From contig CAJQUW010009001.1 of NCBI GenBank assembly GCA_907163375.1, positions 1 to 64,000 of the forward strand: 64,000 nt of DNA, in the 5' to 3' direction. A program made the position numbers and the translations under genes. Shown piece after piece: positions 13,581 through 25,831 of the stretch (positions are counted from its first letter, which is position 1; each line of letters begins with the position of its first letter). Source of the DNA: Prostheceraeus crozeri. Lineage: Eukaryota; Platyhelminthes; Polycladida; Euryleptidae. The notes below the pieces were generated by a model. The model was not told the origin of the DNA, ran no database searches, and saw only the letters and a list, made by a program, of their open reading frames with translations.

Positions 13581-13652
13581 AATTAATCCAGATTGCTTTT
13601 GCTACTTTTGTAAATGAGACATAAAGGCGCCGGTGCTGAATATGTCACTTAC

Positions 13653-13773
13653 TTCGGTTGTGTCTTCCCCTTTTACGATTTCTCATGAATTCTTGACTGA
13701 CTCCAGCGAGAGCGAATAATTGAGGATTAACTTCTTGTTCAGCTTCATAGAGAATTTCGATCAGATCTTTGGC
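13653..13773 (-). CDS. DDX5/17: DEAD-box helicase exon after the RecA2 domain
   Basis: This exon begins after acceptor TGTTTCAG with AKDLIEILYEAEQEVNPQLFAL, which matches the helix that follows the helicase core in the DDX5/DDX17 group (the NxxL-xxL region). It goes on with a basic stretch MRNRKRGRHNR. The donor is GTAAGT, leaving one base that pairs with the first two bases of the last exon to give Asn. It marks the start of the lineage-variable C-terminal tail. Confidence 0.92.
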
Positions 13774-13831
13774 CTGAAACACAATTATCATTTTATATTT
13801 CAATGACTAATACAGTGGACGAAAATCTTAC

Positions 13832-13971
13832 ATTTTTCATGTTATTGCGAGTAAAGAAGGTGTGAGCTGTGCCTGTTTTATCACTTCTTGCAGTTCGTCC
13901 GATACGATGAACGTAGTCTTCGGTCTGTGCAGGGTAGTCAAAATTGACTACCAACGCGATATCGTCTATAT
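13832..13971 (-). CDS. DDX5/17: DEAD-box helicase exon with motif VI
   Basis: This exon encodes [13 protein letters not shown] followed by HRIGRTAR (motif VI, the arginine-finger motif of the second RecA domain) and the end of that domain ([13 protein letters not shown]). It starts after acceptor TTTTCTTACAG with two bases that complete the Asp codon begun in the 60-nt exon, and ends in phase 0 at donor GTAAGA. The next exon is only 58 bp away, in sharp contrast to the 29-kb intron upstream. Sequence and phase place it in the same gene as the exons at 43395-43454 and 13653-13773. Confidence 0.94.
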
Positions 13972-14769
13972 CTGTAAGAAAAAAATTCTTGCAATACATA
14001 TTTTGTTGACATCGTGAAGTTATCTTCATGTGGGGTTAAACAGTTATCACAGACCGGTCAAGCAATTTACAAGTCTATAGATAAAATCTTAACAGTGAAC
14101 GCTGCCTTATATAGTGGAACATTTTGAGAGACCGATTAATAAATTCAGAATCCAAACTTTTGTGCTTCTGACCAATCAAAAATATAAATGCACAATAGAA
14201 TTTCAGGGTTGTACTTTTAACAGCAGTCCACTGCATCATCCACCGACAGTCTCGCATCTAAGACTCTTTCGAAAGAACTTATAATTGTCAAGAACACTGT
14301 AATTAAAAGCGCGACGAATGCAAGTACTGTATGAGGAGGCACTATTTAGCGACATAATCGGTGATTTTCTGTCCATCAGAGGCTGTTGCGATGTTAAGCC
14401 TCTTGGATGTGCAGTAAAAGTTGGCCGGGCTGCGGTCTTAGCTGCATAAGGCCTCCATTTCGCATTTCTGATCAATTCAGCGGTCAAGCTCATATTTTGA
14501 AAACAACCATTTCACTAAGGCTACAAATTCCAATAAAGCAACAATCAAAAGGTCCTGTACGAATGCGCCCAGCGTTAACGAATGTGCCCCATGTCGTTAG
14601 CTGTAATTTAAATCAAATTTTCTTTATTGAAGGGATAATTTTTCTAAGGGGAAACATTGAATCCTTTTTGCACATAAAGACGAATTCATAGACCAAGCAA
14701 TGCACCAGAGGAACAAAACGATACGAAAAATTTCGGGTAAGGCAAATTTACATAACCGAGCATGAGCAG

Positions 14770-16864
14770 CAGTGTTGCCACTCCACCTAATAAGATTATT
14801 ATTGCCAGTTGATAAAAATATTGCCAAAAATATGCTCTTAGTAAAATCGTCTGTAAGTACATTAGCAGTCAGAAAAAAGTGATGAATTATAGGAAAATAG
14901 TTGTGTAGTACATGAACTGATGATTTTCAGCAAACGGAAGATTTGTGGAATGAATTACAAAAAATGTCTACATCACAGAAGTATGTAAAATTAATTTCAG
15001 CGAAATAAATCGTGTGGACTGAATTACAAAACTGCGTACATAACAAAAGTCAATACTGTTGATTTCAGCATAAGAGATCGTCTGGACTTAATGTTGACTC
15101 AAGTTTGATAATTTCAACAAAATTTTGGAACTTAGACCTACAAAATAATATATACACAAATACATTTATCACAAGCATACAAGTATCGAGAGCTTCAAAC
15201 AGTCACTTTTTGAAAAATTTGGGCAGTGAGAAGAAAAATTGCGCCTCTGCACGTTTCAAAGCGACAGCTGTTTCTGAAGCTTTTGCAATCGAGCGTTCAA
15301 CAGCTTCTTTCTCAATAGCTTTGCCATTCAATTCTTGCCATCCTTCGCTAATTGTTCCTTCATGAGGGTAACTTGTTTCAGTTCAGCAACAGCCTCCTGC
15401 AATTTCAATTCCGCTGCAGTTTGTCTAGCATCAGCTTCTTCCTTTTCTTTCTCCGCAGACAACTCCTCCTTTCTCAGGTCTTCCAATCTGTCTCTACGCT
15501 GTGGATCACTTTGTACAGCCTTCTTTATTTCGTCAGCTTCTAAAGCTTTCAGTTTTATAATTTTCTCACTCTCATGCTCTTTTCTGTTTGGCCAAAAAAG
15601 TGTATATTCTGCATGGACTTTAAATCCTTGATCGATCATATCAGTATCCAATTTGAATGACGCGCTGGTTTCTTTTCTGCAACGCAGGAAGGAACGACAT
15701 TGCAAACGACTCTTTCTAGTGTCATCGGACAACCGATTACGCTTCTCATTGTCATCGATGTCGTGCGACTTCCCGATGTCTCTTTCACAATCGGCATTTC
15801 CATGGAAAAGGGTCGAACAGGTTTTCATTACAGGTAAAGACAAGATCGTATGGCCTTCTGCAAGCTTCTCAATATGAAGTAAAAGTATTTATGAAAATGA
15901 TGTCAGTACGACACACAATGAACTTGACTAAAATAATTTAAGAAACATTTCTTAAATTCATATACATACATGTACATTGCAAAAAGGAATACAATATTAA
16001 TAGGAAACGGTGGCAACTGGCAATAATACTGTTCGCAAGATCGAGATAATTGATATTTCTGGTCTGCAAATATCGGTACGGGAAAGTTCATAAATGATTT
16101 GAGTAGGTCTACAAATTTCTCCCTGGATTATAAGCGAATATCGGTATTTATCGATTTTTCAACTCGCACGGTCAGCATTATCTTCGGAATTCTATCGACT
16201 GAAAAGGGAGGATTAACTTCGTTAAGTGGATATCCTGGAAAACCCGGTGATGTAGAACTATGCATGAGAATAAAACATAGCCTATGGCGTCCTTTCAAAA
16301 AATTATTTAACGCATTTGATAAAACTTAACTCAATTTTATTGGAACCGGATTTAAAAGGTTAATGAAATACTTCTCCCTCTCACACCTACGAGTAGAAGT
16401 TCTAACCCAGAATTTGAGAATGTTGGACTAGTATGTTGGAGTATCGATGTCATTCATTCACCAACACAAGAGGGGGAACAGGAGTGAACCCAACCTAATG
16501 CATGCGATCCAAGAGACACTCAGCTCAGAAAATACGATTAGAACGGTATCTGTAGTTAGAGGTCAATCATGACCACATAATGTTGTGGTACATTCTCGAG
16601 ACCAGCAATCAAGTATTGTGAATGATATTTTTTATGTGATTGCATTCGCTGCTAAAGTAAATCACAAGATTCTTTCCAACAAACCCAGTTTACTATCTCA
16701 ACACATGTACATCAAATCAAGAATTTTTCTTTGCACAAAATCATCAGCGCTTTAAATCTGACAAATAATGCCAACTATGATGAATTATCAGTTTATTACT
16801 GCATATTGCCACAAATTGTGAATATATTGCCAGACAATAATTACTGCCACAAGTGGCAACACTG
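14770..16864. mobile_element. hAT DNA transposon, 2.1 kb, with 8-bp target duplication
   Basis: Both ends read CAGTGTTGCCAC inward, and ATTGCCA-type repeats lie just inside them. Exact 8-bp direct repeats ATGAGCAG flank it at 14762-14769 and 16865-16872. The interior contains only the C-terminal remnant of a hAT transposase (15328-15843, minus strand), so the copy is internally deleted and non-autonomous. Confidence 0.92.
15328..15843 (-). pseudogene. hAT transposase C-terminal remnant
   Basis: A 171-codon frame contains LFHGNADCERDIGKS. This corresponds to the LSHGNADVERSFSEN hAT dimerisation motif seen intact in this window at about 60340, followed in both by a charged coiled-coil tail (EELSAEKEKEEADARQTAAELKLQ). 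The N-terminal zinc finger and the catalytic core are absent. It sits inside the hAT element whose ends are at 14770 and 16864, on the minus strand. I infer a shared ancestor with the 59877-62286 transposase; the two are clearly diverged. Confidence 0.6.
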
Positions 16865-17344
16865 ATGAGCAGCATGACAGATTTTACAGGGATGCAGAAT
16901 ATGAACCTCTGGTAGACCAACGTCAGCTACATGTGACGCTAACAAAGAAAACGTGCTTGCGGCAATTGCTGAAAATCCCGCAACATCTACTCGAGAAATT
17001 GCAAGTAATATGGATATTTCGTTTTAATCTGTTGACAGAATATCAAAATCAGAAAAATACCACGATTTCAAACCTAACTGCTGTCAGTTACTTCACGAAG
17101 AAGATTGTGACCGCAGAACTGAATTTTGCGTGATTATTCAAGAACGAATCAATGGTGACTGCGTTTATTAGAAAACTTAAATTTGTTGTAATGTGTATTT
17201 GCTCTATCTAGCCGAGTCAACACACAACATACATCCGCAGGCGACGGAAAATATATCTATACATATTAATAATAAAATTCGCCATCGGCCTATTAGTTCA
17301 AAATAATTTAACTATTTTATTGGCCTTGTCTACTTTAATTATTT

Positions 17345-17349
<5 letters not shown>

Positions 17350-17419
<70 letters not shown>
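17350..17419. repeat. (AT)n microsatellite
   Basis: About 70 bases of uninterrupted AT dinucleotide, immediately left of the Sola-like element A. Confidence 0.95.
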
Positions 17420-17420
<1 letters not shown>

Positions 17421-17773
17421 ATATAATATATCTATAATATAATCTATATATAAATATATAGCAATTCCACGGTAAAAACGACACGGAGGGCAAATTTTAA
17501 AACGCATTATTTTATAATCACAAAATTGATCGCTTAGACACACTTCTACTAATAAATTCAATTTTGGAATATCTTGCTATTTTTAAGATATTAAAAATAC
17601 AATCCCTTTGAATTTTTGAAACAATGTAGGCAGTGTTAGAAATGGAATTCCAAGTAGTCTATACTGCGTTATATTATTATTGATACTCCTTTGTCGAAGC
17701 TCAAACAATATTTTTTGTCAAGGAATTAATTTCTTCCGATTTTTTGACACGAGTTTGAATCTTAGTATAGATG

Positions 17774-17999
17774 TTCGTTCGTGACCAGATATCTACTATT
17801 TTTCTATCTTCTACTAGATCAATTTTATCTAGCACAAATTTATGCATATGTAAATGATGCCCTAGGCTACCGTGACCTTCGACTGAAACTGGATTATGAG
17901 GGGTTAATATTTACGACCGTCGGAAGAAAAGAGATGAGTGTTCGTTCGTGACTGTGCATTATGTTCGTTCGTGACTGTGATATTATTTTCGTTCGCGAC
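17774..17999 (+). repeat. Subterminal motif array of copy A, left side (4 copies)
   Basis: TTCGTTCGTGAC at 17774, 17941 and 17964, and TTCGTTCGCGAC at 17988, all in one orientation. Together with the right cluster they look like transposase binding sites. Confidence 0.8.
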
Positions 18000-18160
18000 T
18001 TGACCACAACTTCACAATTATCCCATCCCGCAAACTTGAACTAGGAAAAAGCTATGAAAACACCTTTCAGGTAACAAAGAGGACACTATATCAATTCAGG
18101 AGAGCTTAAAAAATATTGAATAGGCCTATATGCAACAGGAAAATATAAAATGTTTCATGG

Positions 18161-20113
18161 TCACTTCGGAGGAGATGAAAAAATATACCGATCACGACTG
18201 TCTATTGTGTAATCTGCTTCCACTGGTCGAATGTCAGATTTCTGTACCCATGCAACATCACTTGTATCAGAAATCATGTAGATTGATTGCGAGCATTCCT
18301 TGAGAAACTGCACCTCATAATCATTATCAGCTAGAGATTGGATGATTCCGATGAAGTTCTTGGTGGTGCCACGACTTGTGCGGACACTAGCGATGATCAT
18401 ATCACCGACACGAACCTCGTTGATAATGGATGGAGGATCACAATCTGCGTAGACGATTGAGAATGGCCGTCGAACTAGTTGCTGATTGTCTTTGGCTATC
18501 CACTGATGATCCGTCTGAACACCGGTCATCTTTGGCGCGTTCTCAATAATATTCTGTAACTGAAAAATAAGTACAATCAATGTCACCGGACGACACGACC
18601 GTGCCTACAATTTTAATGTTGCACTCGTTGAGGCAGGTAACGAACTGTTGAGCAATCTGCACCTGGTAACGTCTCGAGCGAACACAGTCCCAAACCATCC
18701 GTTTTGCAGAACCTTCGACTCCGTCAACACACCCTTTACCATGAGCTGTCGCAAAGAAGTTCCAGCTAATCCGCAGACCATACTTCCTCGCAAAATGATT
18801 CAGCAGCATGGCAGTGTACCGGTTCTTGAATTGGGATGCAGGTCCGTCACTCCAGAAGATCAGTTCTTGCACTTCCGATGTGACAGTTGATTCAATGATT
18901 GTCTGCAGATAATGAGACACTGATCGCTTTGAGTAATCCAGATCGTCACTGACCATCACACGGCAGCTAGGGCAGTCGTTGAACTTGAATACGCAGACAA
19001 CAAACAAAGACAACTGCTTCTGCTACCAGTGGGCGCTCTGAACCTCATCCTGGAAGGGACATGTTGCATTTTCACTGAAGTCAAAGTGAACCAGTACGCG
19101 TTCTGAGGATGCCAACTCTTTGTCCTTGCGGTACATGGCTTGTTGATTTCTTTTCAGTAGATGATGCAGCTGAAACTGTGGCAGTAAAGCTTGGAATGCC
19201 TCACTCACTTCCATTGCTGACATGATCGTGTCGTGGCAAGCAATAGTCTCGCCAGAGAAGCCTTTCTGCCATTTCTTGACTGTAACAGTCAAATCCACAT
19301 CCTGGTCGATCGCGTTCTCCGATATTCGTTGACCATTGGCACACTCGTCGCATGCGTTCTTCAGGCAATCTGGCTTAGCATCAGGACACAGTGCATTGTC
19401 AACAATCCAATTAGAATGATAACACGGTAATGTCGTCAATCCCGCAGATGAGGCTGCATTTAGCAAGCACAAAGTTTTCATGAAGCACACAGCAGCAAAC
19501 GTTGTGTGGAGTTTTGCCAATAGGGATGACGTGTTTGGGACGGTCATTATAGAAGAGAGACTTGCCAACTAATTTGCCGTGTTTTTCTACGAACATTCGA
19601 TAACACTCTCCAACTGTGTAGATCAACGAACGCTTTTGAACCTTCATCTTCTCGCCTTTTTCGCGCACAGTAACAGTCTTTGGTTCATGGACAGACACGA
19701 GATATTTCATCCTGATCGTAGAAATCAGCAATGGTGTCTTTGTGGCTTTCTGATAAAGATGTTCTCTTCCCTTTAATGAACGACGAGCTGCTGGAGACTT
19801 GGTATTCTTCAGCAATTGCTTGAGCTATGACTTTCCTGTGACGTGGCATTGCATTGATCACTCGCTGTTTTGCCTTCGATTCGGCCGCTTTTGTTTTGAA
19901 AACCGTGTTGGAATCATTCAACTTCCTCTTCTCTAGGAGATTTTTCATCCTTACTTTAGCCTTCTCACGATCACGTTCGAGGTCTTCTTGGGTCATTTTT
20001 GAACGTCTCACTCTCATCCGGTCAACTTCTCGGGAAAGATATGATGAATTTGTGGAACGATACTTCTTCGAGATTTCAGCTCGAGTCTTGCCCATTTTTC
20101 GGTCATGAATCAT
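18161..20113 (-). pseudogene. DDE-type transposase of Sola-like copy A (broken)
   Basis: In transcription order there is a basic N-terminal region (GKTRAEISKKYRS and Lys/Arg-rich helices, about 20113-19690); a middle region with the DFSEN motif (19072-19083), likely the first catalytic Asp; SDGPASQFKN (about 18825-18850), likely the second; HGKGCVDGVEGSAKR (about 18715-18745); and a C-terminal domain (VRVGDMIIASVRTS to AWVQKSDIRPV, about 18200-18430). The reading frame changes at least three times, and an in-frame TAG follows EVQSAHW at about 19022. The same motif set recurs in copy B. I recognise the motif pattern from unannotated transposon proteins of cnidarians and arthropods; the superfamily name is an inference. 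Confidence 0.75.
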
Positions 20114-20727
20114 ATTGAAATATATCTTCCATTGTTTTATATGTCACAGTCAAAAATATTCATGGAACGCCCACGACTACTAAAAATAGCGCAACTTATA
20201 CCCATGTTCATGGGAAAATCCTGGATACTTAAAATAGCTTATTTCTTTTACCCAATACATACATTTGCTCCCATTCCGTTAATCAGTCATGTCATGGGAA
20301 GCCCAAGGCTACTAGAAAAGCTTTACATTATGGTTGATGTGTGTTTCTCCACCTAAGACGTACATCTGTCTCCATATCGATTAAATCAGTCTTGAAATAT
20401 CATGGGAATCCCTGGACTGCTAAAAATAGAATTACTCGTTGAGTCAAGAAACTTCACTCTCTTGGAAACTTTGAGAATAACTTACGAGCAACTAGGACAT
20501 TGAAGTGCGTCAAAATTGTACCTAACCATAAGTCGTTTCTTTGTAAATTTGTGCCAGTATGACTAACTTTCGTGAATGAACTTGTATGCCAATAAATATT
20601 CGATGACCGACACGAAGCAAATGTTCCGAAATGATTTATTAACTTTATCTTTATACAAAGGAATTTATGGAGCGCGTTTGTGACATTTCTTTTTCGAGTA
20701 TGTTTTCTGATGAAGTTGGACAAAATG

Positions 20728-21109
20728 TTCGTTCGTGACCGCACTTCTCGAAACTTATGAACTGCTAGTAATCAAACGTTTCTAGATTTCTTTTCAGCAT
20801 TTAAGTTGATCAAATAGCATACTAATCTATTCAATCAGAGCAAATTTCGTGATGAAGAATCCAGAGCTTTGGAGGTTATTAACGTTTACATTTTTTTCGA
20901 AAAAGTCTTGTCGTTCTGTGTTCGTTCGTTACCACTCAAACTATTGTATTTTAAACCATCAAATACACATTTTTTCATCGGTTTGGCTAGTGTTTCATAA
21001 ACAGTGAATATTGCAGCAAATTCAAATAAAGTATGATCATCACCGGTTCAATAGGTTAGGAATGACAATCAGAAATGTAACAAAAAATCCTGCAAAGTTC
21101 GTTCGTGAC
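20728..21109 (+). repeat. Subterminal motif array of copy A, right side (3 copies)
   Basis: TTCGTTCGTGAC at 20728 and 21098, and TTCGTTCGTTAC at 20921, in the same orientation as the left cluster. The last copy ends a few bases from the terminal inverted repeat. Confidence 0.8.
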
Positions 21110-21447
21110 TGCGTGGAATTGCCCATATACATATTTATATGCACCGCATACATATGTCACTTTACACATGTTCTTCCCATGCACAGAAATATACAAAACC
21201 GCAGAAAGTCCTAGAATGGAAATTGCATAGAAATTATGGCATATGCCGGAGAAACTTACGGCAAAAAGCAAATTGGGCACTTTTCATAACTGAGTATTAA
21301 TGAAATAGTCATATGCTCACTGCTCAATGCCAACGCCCACCGTAGCTACAGTGGGAGCAAAGACTGGATCTATCAGAATTTGATGTGACTATTGTTAATG
21401 AAATTTTTTGTGATCATAAACATTTAAGCGGTTTAACCTGAAAAAAA

Positions 21448-21928
21448 TATGGAGTGACCAGTGGTCCTACGCGGCAAATTTCCATTTTTTATGCAGGCCG
21501 GGTAAATTTACGCAGGCAGACTATTGCGAATAATTGCCATCACCTTGAAACCAATGCTGTTGGGGATGAACGACCAGATAGAAATTATGCATTCGAAGAT
21601 AGATGCATTTCATCTCCCTATCTATTCAATATCCACTACTGGTAGAATATCATGAGAAAGGCATCACATGGCTTTGAAAGGGTACCTCCATTGGTGGACA
21701 CCATAAAACCGATCTCATATGCTGACCACATATTGCTCATAGCGTGCAGTATGAGGGAACTGTAGGAATAGGTAGACAGTAAGAGTTGAATGCGAAAGAA
21801 CCGGCTTGCTACGTAATGCAAAGAAAACGAAAACCATGAAAGCTCAAAGAAGGGATACGAATGGAAATGTTAGTGATATGGTCATCAAAGACAAAATCTC
21901 CAGTCAACCTGCTGAAAATGTTGCACAG
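21448..21928 (+). pseudogene. LINE reverse transcriptase relic, 5' part
   Basis: Broken frames show ISYADHILLIACS, a decayed form of the RT catalytic YADD box, and then RNAKKTKTMKAQ, the conserved block that follows it in RTE/jockey-type LINEs. The relic stops exactly where Sola-like copy B begins. A plausible LINE C-terminus (NRSRWRTMVWRAT) appears just after copy B at about 26380, so B probably inserted into it. Confidence 0.6.
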
Positions 21929-22290
21929 GGTCCATTCCACGCAAATGTCAACCAGGGGGTCGAAAAATAAATTGCATAGGACACCTCTAAACTGTGTTTC
22001 AATCGATGAAGAATACCCTTAAGTATTATAAATTCAACTTTAAATTGAACTCAACTTCTAAACAAAACAAAAAATCTTGTACTATCTGACGAGTTCAATT
22101 ATCGTCTAAATTACATGTAACCATGACAAAAAAGAAAATCTATTTTTTCCCTCAAATATATCACTATCGGTTGATTTACTATAATTCAGAGACCTCACTC
22201 ATATCAATAAGCAATTTAGAAAGGATAAAGTATGATTTCAAACTTTCGATGCATGACGTAGACATATATTTGAACTTGAGCATATTTCAT

Positions 22291-23171
22291 GTCACGTCAC
22301 TGAGATTTTGAGCATCATGTTAATCCTACACCGCAGCAAGAGTGAATTGGACCAAATCGTTCATAATCCTCTGTTTAGACGTTATTTCAATCAATATGCA
22401 CATAATTATTAAATTCAGATGTTTTGATAAGTTATATTTTTTCTCAGTGACGTGACATATGCTGATCTCAGTGACGTGACAAATTCTTTACTCAAACTTA
22501 TTTCTTGATATCGCATAGTTTTATCAGAATTTCCATCACAGTTCCGTTACTCCAACTACAATCTGTATTTTCACTGAGTAATTAGTATATTATTACATAT
22601 TTATTACGATTTTATTATTTAATTAATTGAAAAAATAATTTATTACATTTACATGTATATTAAAATATAAATTAGTGACTTACATGTATATACAATAATT
22701 TTATACTGTATAATTTAATATAATTGAATAATTATTAATTTACAATTTATTATTACGATTAATAGTAATAATAATAATAATATAACAACAACAACAATAT
22801 TATTGTTGTTAAAAAAACATATTCGCGCAATTTGTTGTTAAAAAAACAATAATATTAATTCTTTATTTGTATACCGCCTTCACGGAAGCTGTCCTTAGCG
22901 GTTTCTATGACATCAAAGAACATCGTTCGAAATGTACTACTTCTGTTGAAGTGCATGTTACTCAGTCAATACATAGGAAGTACTGAATAATTAATTACAC
23001 TATCATGTAATTAAAGTATTAATTGTAGTTGTTTAAGTATTAATTGTAGTGAATTGGACCAAATCGTTCATAATCCTCTGTTCACATGCAGACGTTATTT
23101 CAATCAATATGCACACAATTATTAAATTTAGATGCTTTGATAAGTTTGATATCTTTTCTCAGTGACGTGAC
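22291..23171. repeat. Subterminal motif array of copy B, left side (4 copies)
   Basis: GTCACGTCACTGAGA at 22291 (forward) and its exact reverse complement at 22442, 22466 and 23157. Confidence 0.85.
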
Positions 23172-23249
23172 AATTTCTTACACAAACTTATTTCTTGAAA
23201 TCGTATAATCATATCAGAATTTCCATCACAGTCCCGCTACTTCAACTAC
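22341..23249 (+). repeat. Direct duplication of about 210 bp inside copy B
   Basis: 22341-22559 and 23048-23249 are close direct copies starting AGTGAATTGGACCAAATCG; each contains motif sites. They flank about 490 bp of AT-rich sequence with (TAA)n and (CAA)n runs. Confidence 0.85.
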
Positions 23250-23499
23250 CCTTCGATTCCTTAGCTTACACATAGTAATTTCAGTGAATTCGATGAGTCA
23301 TACAATCATCAACAGTAGATGCTAATCGTGAGAATCATAGATATCTAAATGACCACACACATTGAAATAAGCTTTCTATTGTTGTCGCCGTTGAACGAAA
23401 TATATCTAAATTCAAATTTGAAATTGAATGAAGCATCTGATATATAAACTGGCCACACAACCACACACAGTCACAGTACCAACGCACGTACAAGTCTCG

Positions 23500-25654
23500 G
23501 CTTCAAGAGAGCGGTAGATGGTCGGAGGCAGAAAAGGCATTAAGGTACCACGAGCGTCAGAAGAAGAAGATACAAGGAATGGTCGACAATGCAGAGAAAG
23601 ATCTTCTTATAGCTAAGAAGAAAATGGATCAGAATGAAAGGAAGCGTCGTCAGCGCGAAAGGCTCAGGGAGCAGAACAAAGAAAATTCCACAGACACTTC
23701 AGAACCTAGTCAAAACAACTTCGGAAGTCGTTAAAGTCGGGGGAAGGCCCTGTGGAAAGTGCGCCGATCACTTCCGAAATCACCAATGCAACGAAGAGAA
23801 ATTTGCTCTGTCTTGGCCAAGGAATCGGGCATATCAATCATGACTGATAACCATTCTTCACAGAATCAGCGCCACCAAACTGACCTTGATGCGCGAATTG
23901 TCGGTTTCTACCGTTCAGACCCAATTTCCCGAGCGACTCCAGGGAAAAGAGACTCCAGATCCTTCAAATTACCCGATGGTAGCCGCGAGCGTCGTCAATT
24001 GCGCTATATGACAATGAGTATTGGTGAGGCTTACGAACAATTTATGGAGACGGAGGATCAACAACTTGGGAAATTAGCTAAATTAGCTTGACAAATGAAA
24101 GTGCTCGTAATATTCTTAGTGAATATGCATGGTTCTGTCAATGTTATGATTTAGATTTATTCAACAGCTTCGGATTTTATGCTTTTATTATTTTTTTATA
24201 TAGATTAATGAATTGATAAAAATTATATCATTTCAGTTAGGTCTTCTTCTAAATTTTTGTTTTCTTTGTTTGACTAGTAAAGCAAGATAATGTTGGTTCA
24301 AGATAGAAATTGATTTGTAAAATTAATTTGATATCAAATGTATGTTAAATATTTAATGCAAATTTTACTAGGCCCTACATGCAATGCAGTGTTTTTTTCT
24401 TCCAGGTAACCATTTTCACGTGTGCACTGTGGACCAAAGAAGTCACTGGGCGTCAGTTAGCCATCGTGTCTGGAGACCTCAAGCACGACGTCATGATCTA
24501 CTTGGAAGAACTGTTCTCCCTAATCAGGAATGAGTATCCCAACATCCAATCTGTCCGAATTTTTTCAGACGGGTGTGCAGCGCAGTTCAAAAACAAACGG
24601 ACCATTTCCTGTGCTGCCGGCACCTGTTTTTCGCTTACAGTGACCTCGTGGACGTTCTTTGCCACCGCTCACGGGAAAGGTCTGGTTGATTTCATTGGTG
24701 GCCGCGCCAAGTCCACGGTTTGGATGAAGGTTCGGGCTGGTAAAGTAGTGGTGAAGGACGCGACTGATTTTCTCAATGCCGCCAAGCTATTTTTACCAGG
24801 CATCACATTTCTTGATGTGCAAGAGCACGTCATTCGTGACCGGACAACCATCAAGAAGATCGACGAGATGTGGTCTGATACTCAAAATGTTGGCATCAGA
24901 GAGCACCATCATTTTGAGAAGAGTGATGACAATGACAATTCCATCTTGATGTCTCTCACGTCAACGTCGTCGAAGCAGTTGAAGGTCATTATCCGGCAGA
25001 GACATTGTTGACGCGGTAGAAGAGGAGGTGACCGCGCCGATCGCTGCCCCTGCTTTCCAAATGAATCTTGAAGTTGGAAAGTGGGTGGCATTTAACTACG
25101 AAGGCCAAGAATACCGCGGACTTGTCCGAGAAGTCACTATTGAAAACAGTTTTACAAACTCAGGATAAGTCAACATTGCGTTGTGTAAATCATTCTATTT
25201 ATGATAAGTTATGGACAAGTATTCATTGCTGTTCGATACATCAAAATTCAAATTTCTCAGTCATAAGGATCACAGACATCAGTTCACTCAATAACTAAAG
25301 ACATCTGAATGACCCATTACAACGGTGAAGCACATAGCGTGCATGTGTACACGTAGTAACATAGAATCTTGAAAGTCAGTAGATGATCAGTCACTTTGAT
25401 CAACGAACTATGACTGAATCATAGACATGCATACTCGCATCACACTGATATTACTCATCTCATCATACTCGTTTTCAACAGTCACTGTCCCTGGTCGGGT
25501 CATGGTGGCAAGTCTGGAGGCTACAAGTGTCGGTACATACAAATGGCCAAACAAGGAAGACATCCTTGACTACCCCATCGAGGACATCTTACGATTGTTG
25601 GACGACCCTATCCCAGTAGGCTGTGGGAGTCGTCTACAACTCCGATTTGTGTGA
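23500..25654 (+). pseudogene. DDE-type transposase of Sola-like copy B (internally deleted)
   Basis: An N-terminal basic region (EKALRYHERQKKKIQGM, RKRRQRERLREQNKEN) is followed by an in-frame TAA near 23734, then by FYRSDPISRATPGKRDSRS and MSIGEAYEQFMETEDQQLGK up to about 24080. The next coding block starts after an acceptor-like TTCTTCCAG at about 24405. It has FSDGCAAQFKN (24565-24597), FFATAHGKGLVDFIGG (about 24658-24705) and, after another gap, a C-terminal YKWPNKEDILDYPIEDIL region ending at 25654. The section that in copy A carries DFSEN is missing, so a likely catalytic residue is absent and this copy cannot transpose itself. Whether the gaps are introns or deletions is uncertain. Confidence 0.72.
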
Positions 25655-25831
25655 CCGCATGTAGACTTTCTTGATTTTCTAGTCTTCTTGATCACTGAAA
25701 TGATCCATCTATTGAATTAAATAAATGTATACACTATGGAAAACTGAGTTTTTTCATTTTGAATAATTATGATGCAAAATAGACGAATTTGATATCATTT
25801 ACAAATCCTTTTGTGTTAGCATTTTCAGAGG

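Larger units (their letters stand above)
3396..13652 (-). other. 10.3-kb intron of the helicase gene
   Basis: Intron between the two last coding exons, bounded by GTAAGT and TTTTTTCAG on the minus strand. It contains a TIR element (5430-7084), a short hairpin (7894-8018), a SINE carrying a small hAT MITE (8090-8415) and a possible hAT relic (11576-13580). A poly-C run lies at about 5930-5941. I saw nothing coding in 3500-5400 or 8500-11500. Confidence 0.8.
17461..21123 (-). mobile_element. Sola-like DNA transposon, copy A
   Basis: The left end is GCAATTCCACGG and the right end, reversed, is GGGCAATTCCACGCAGTCACG. A broken DDE-type transposase (18161-20113) lies between. Seven copies of a TTCGTTCGTGAC motif sit in the two non-coding flanks. 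The right terminus resembles that of copy B (GG-N-C-ATTCCACGCA). Target duplication cannot be judged because the left flank is AT repeat. Assignment to Sola is inferred from copy B's 4-bp duplication and needs a database comparison. Confidence 0.75.
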
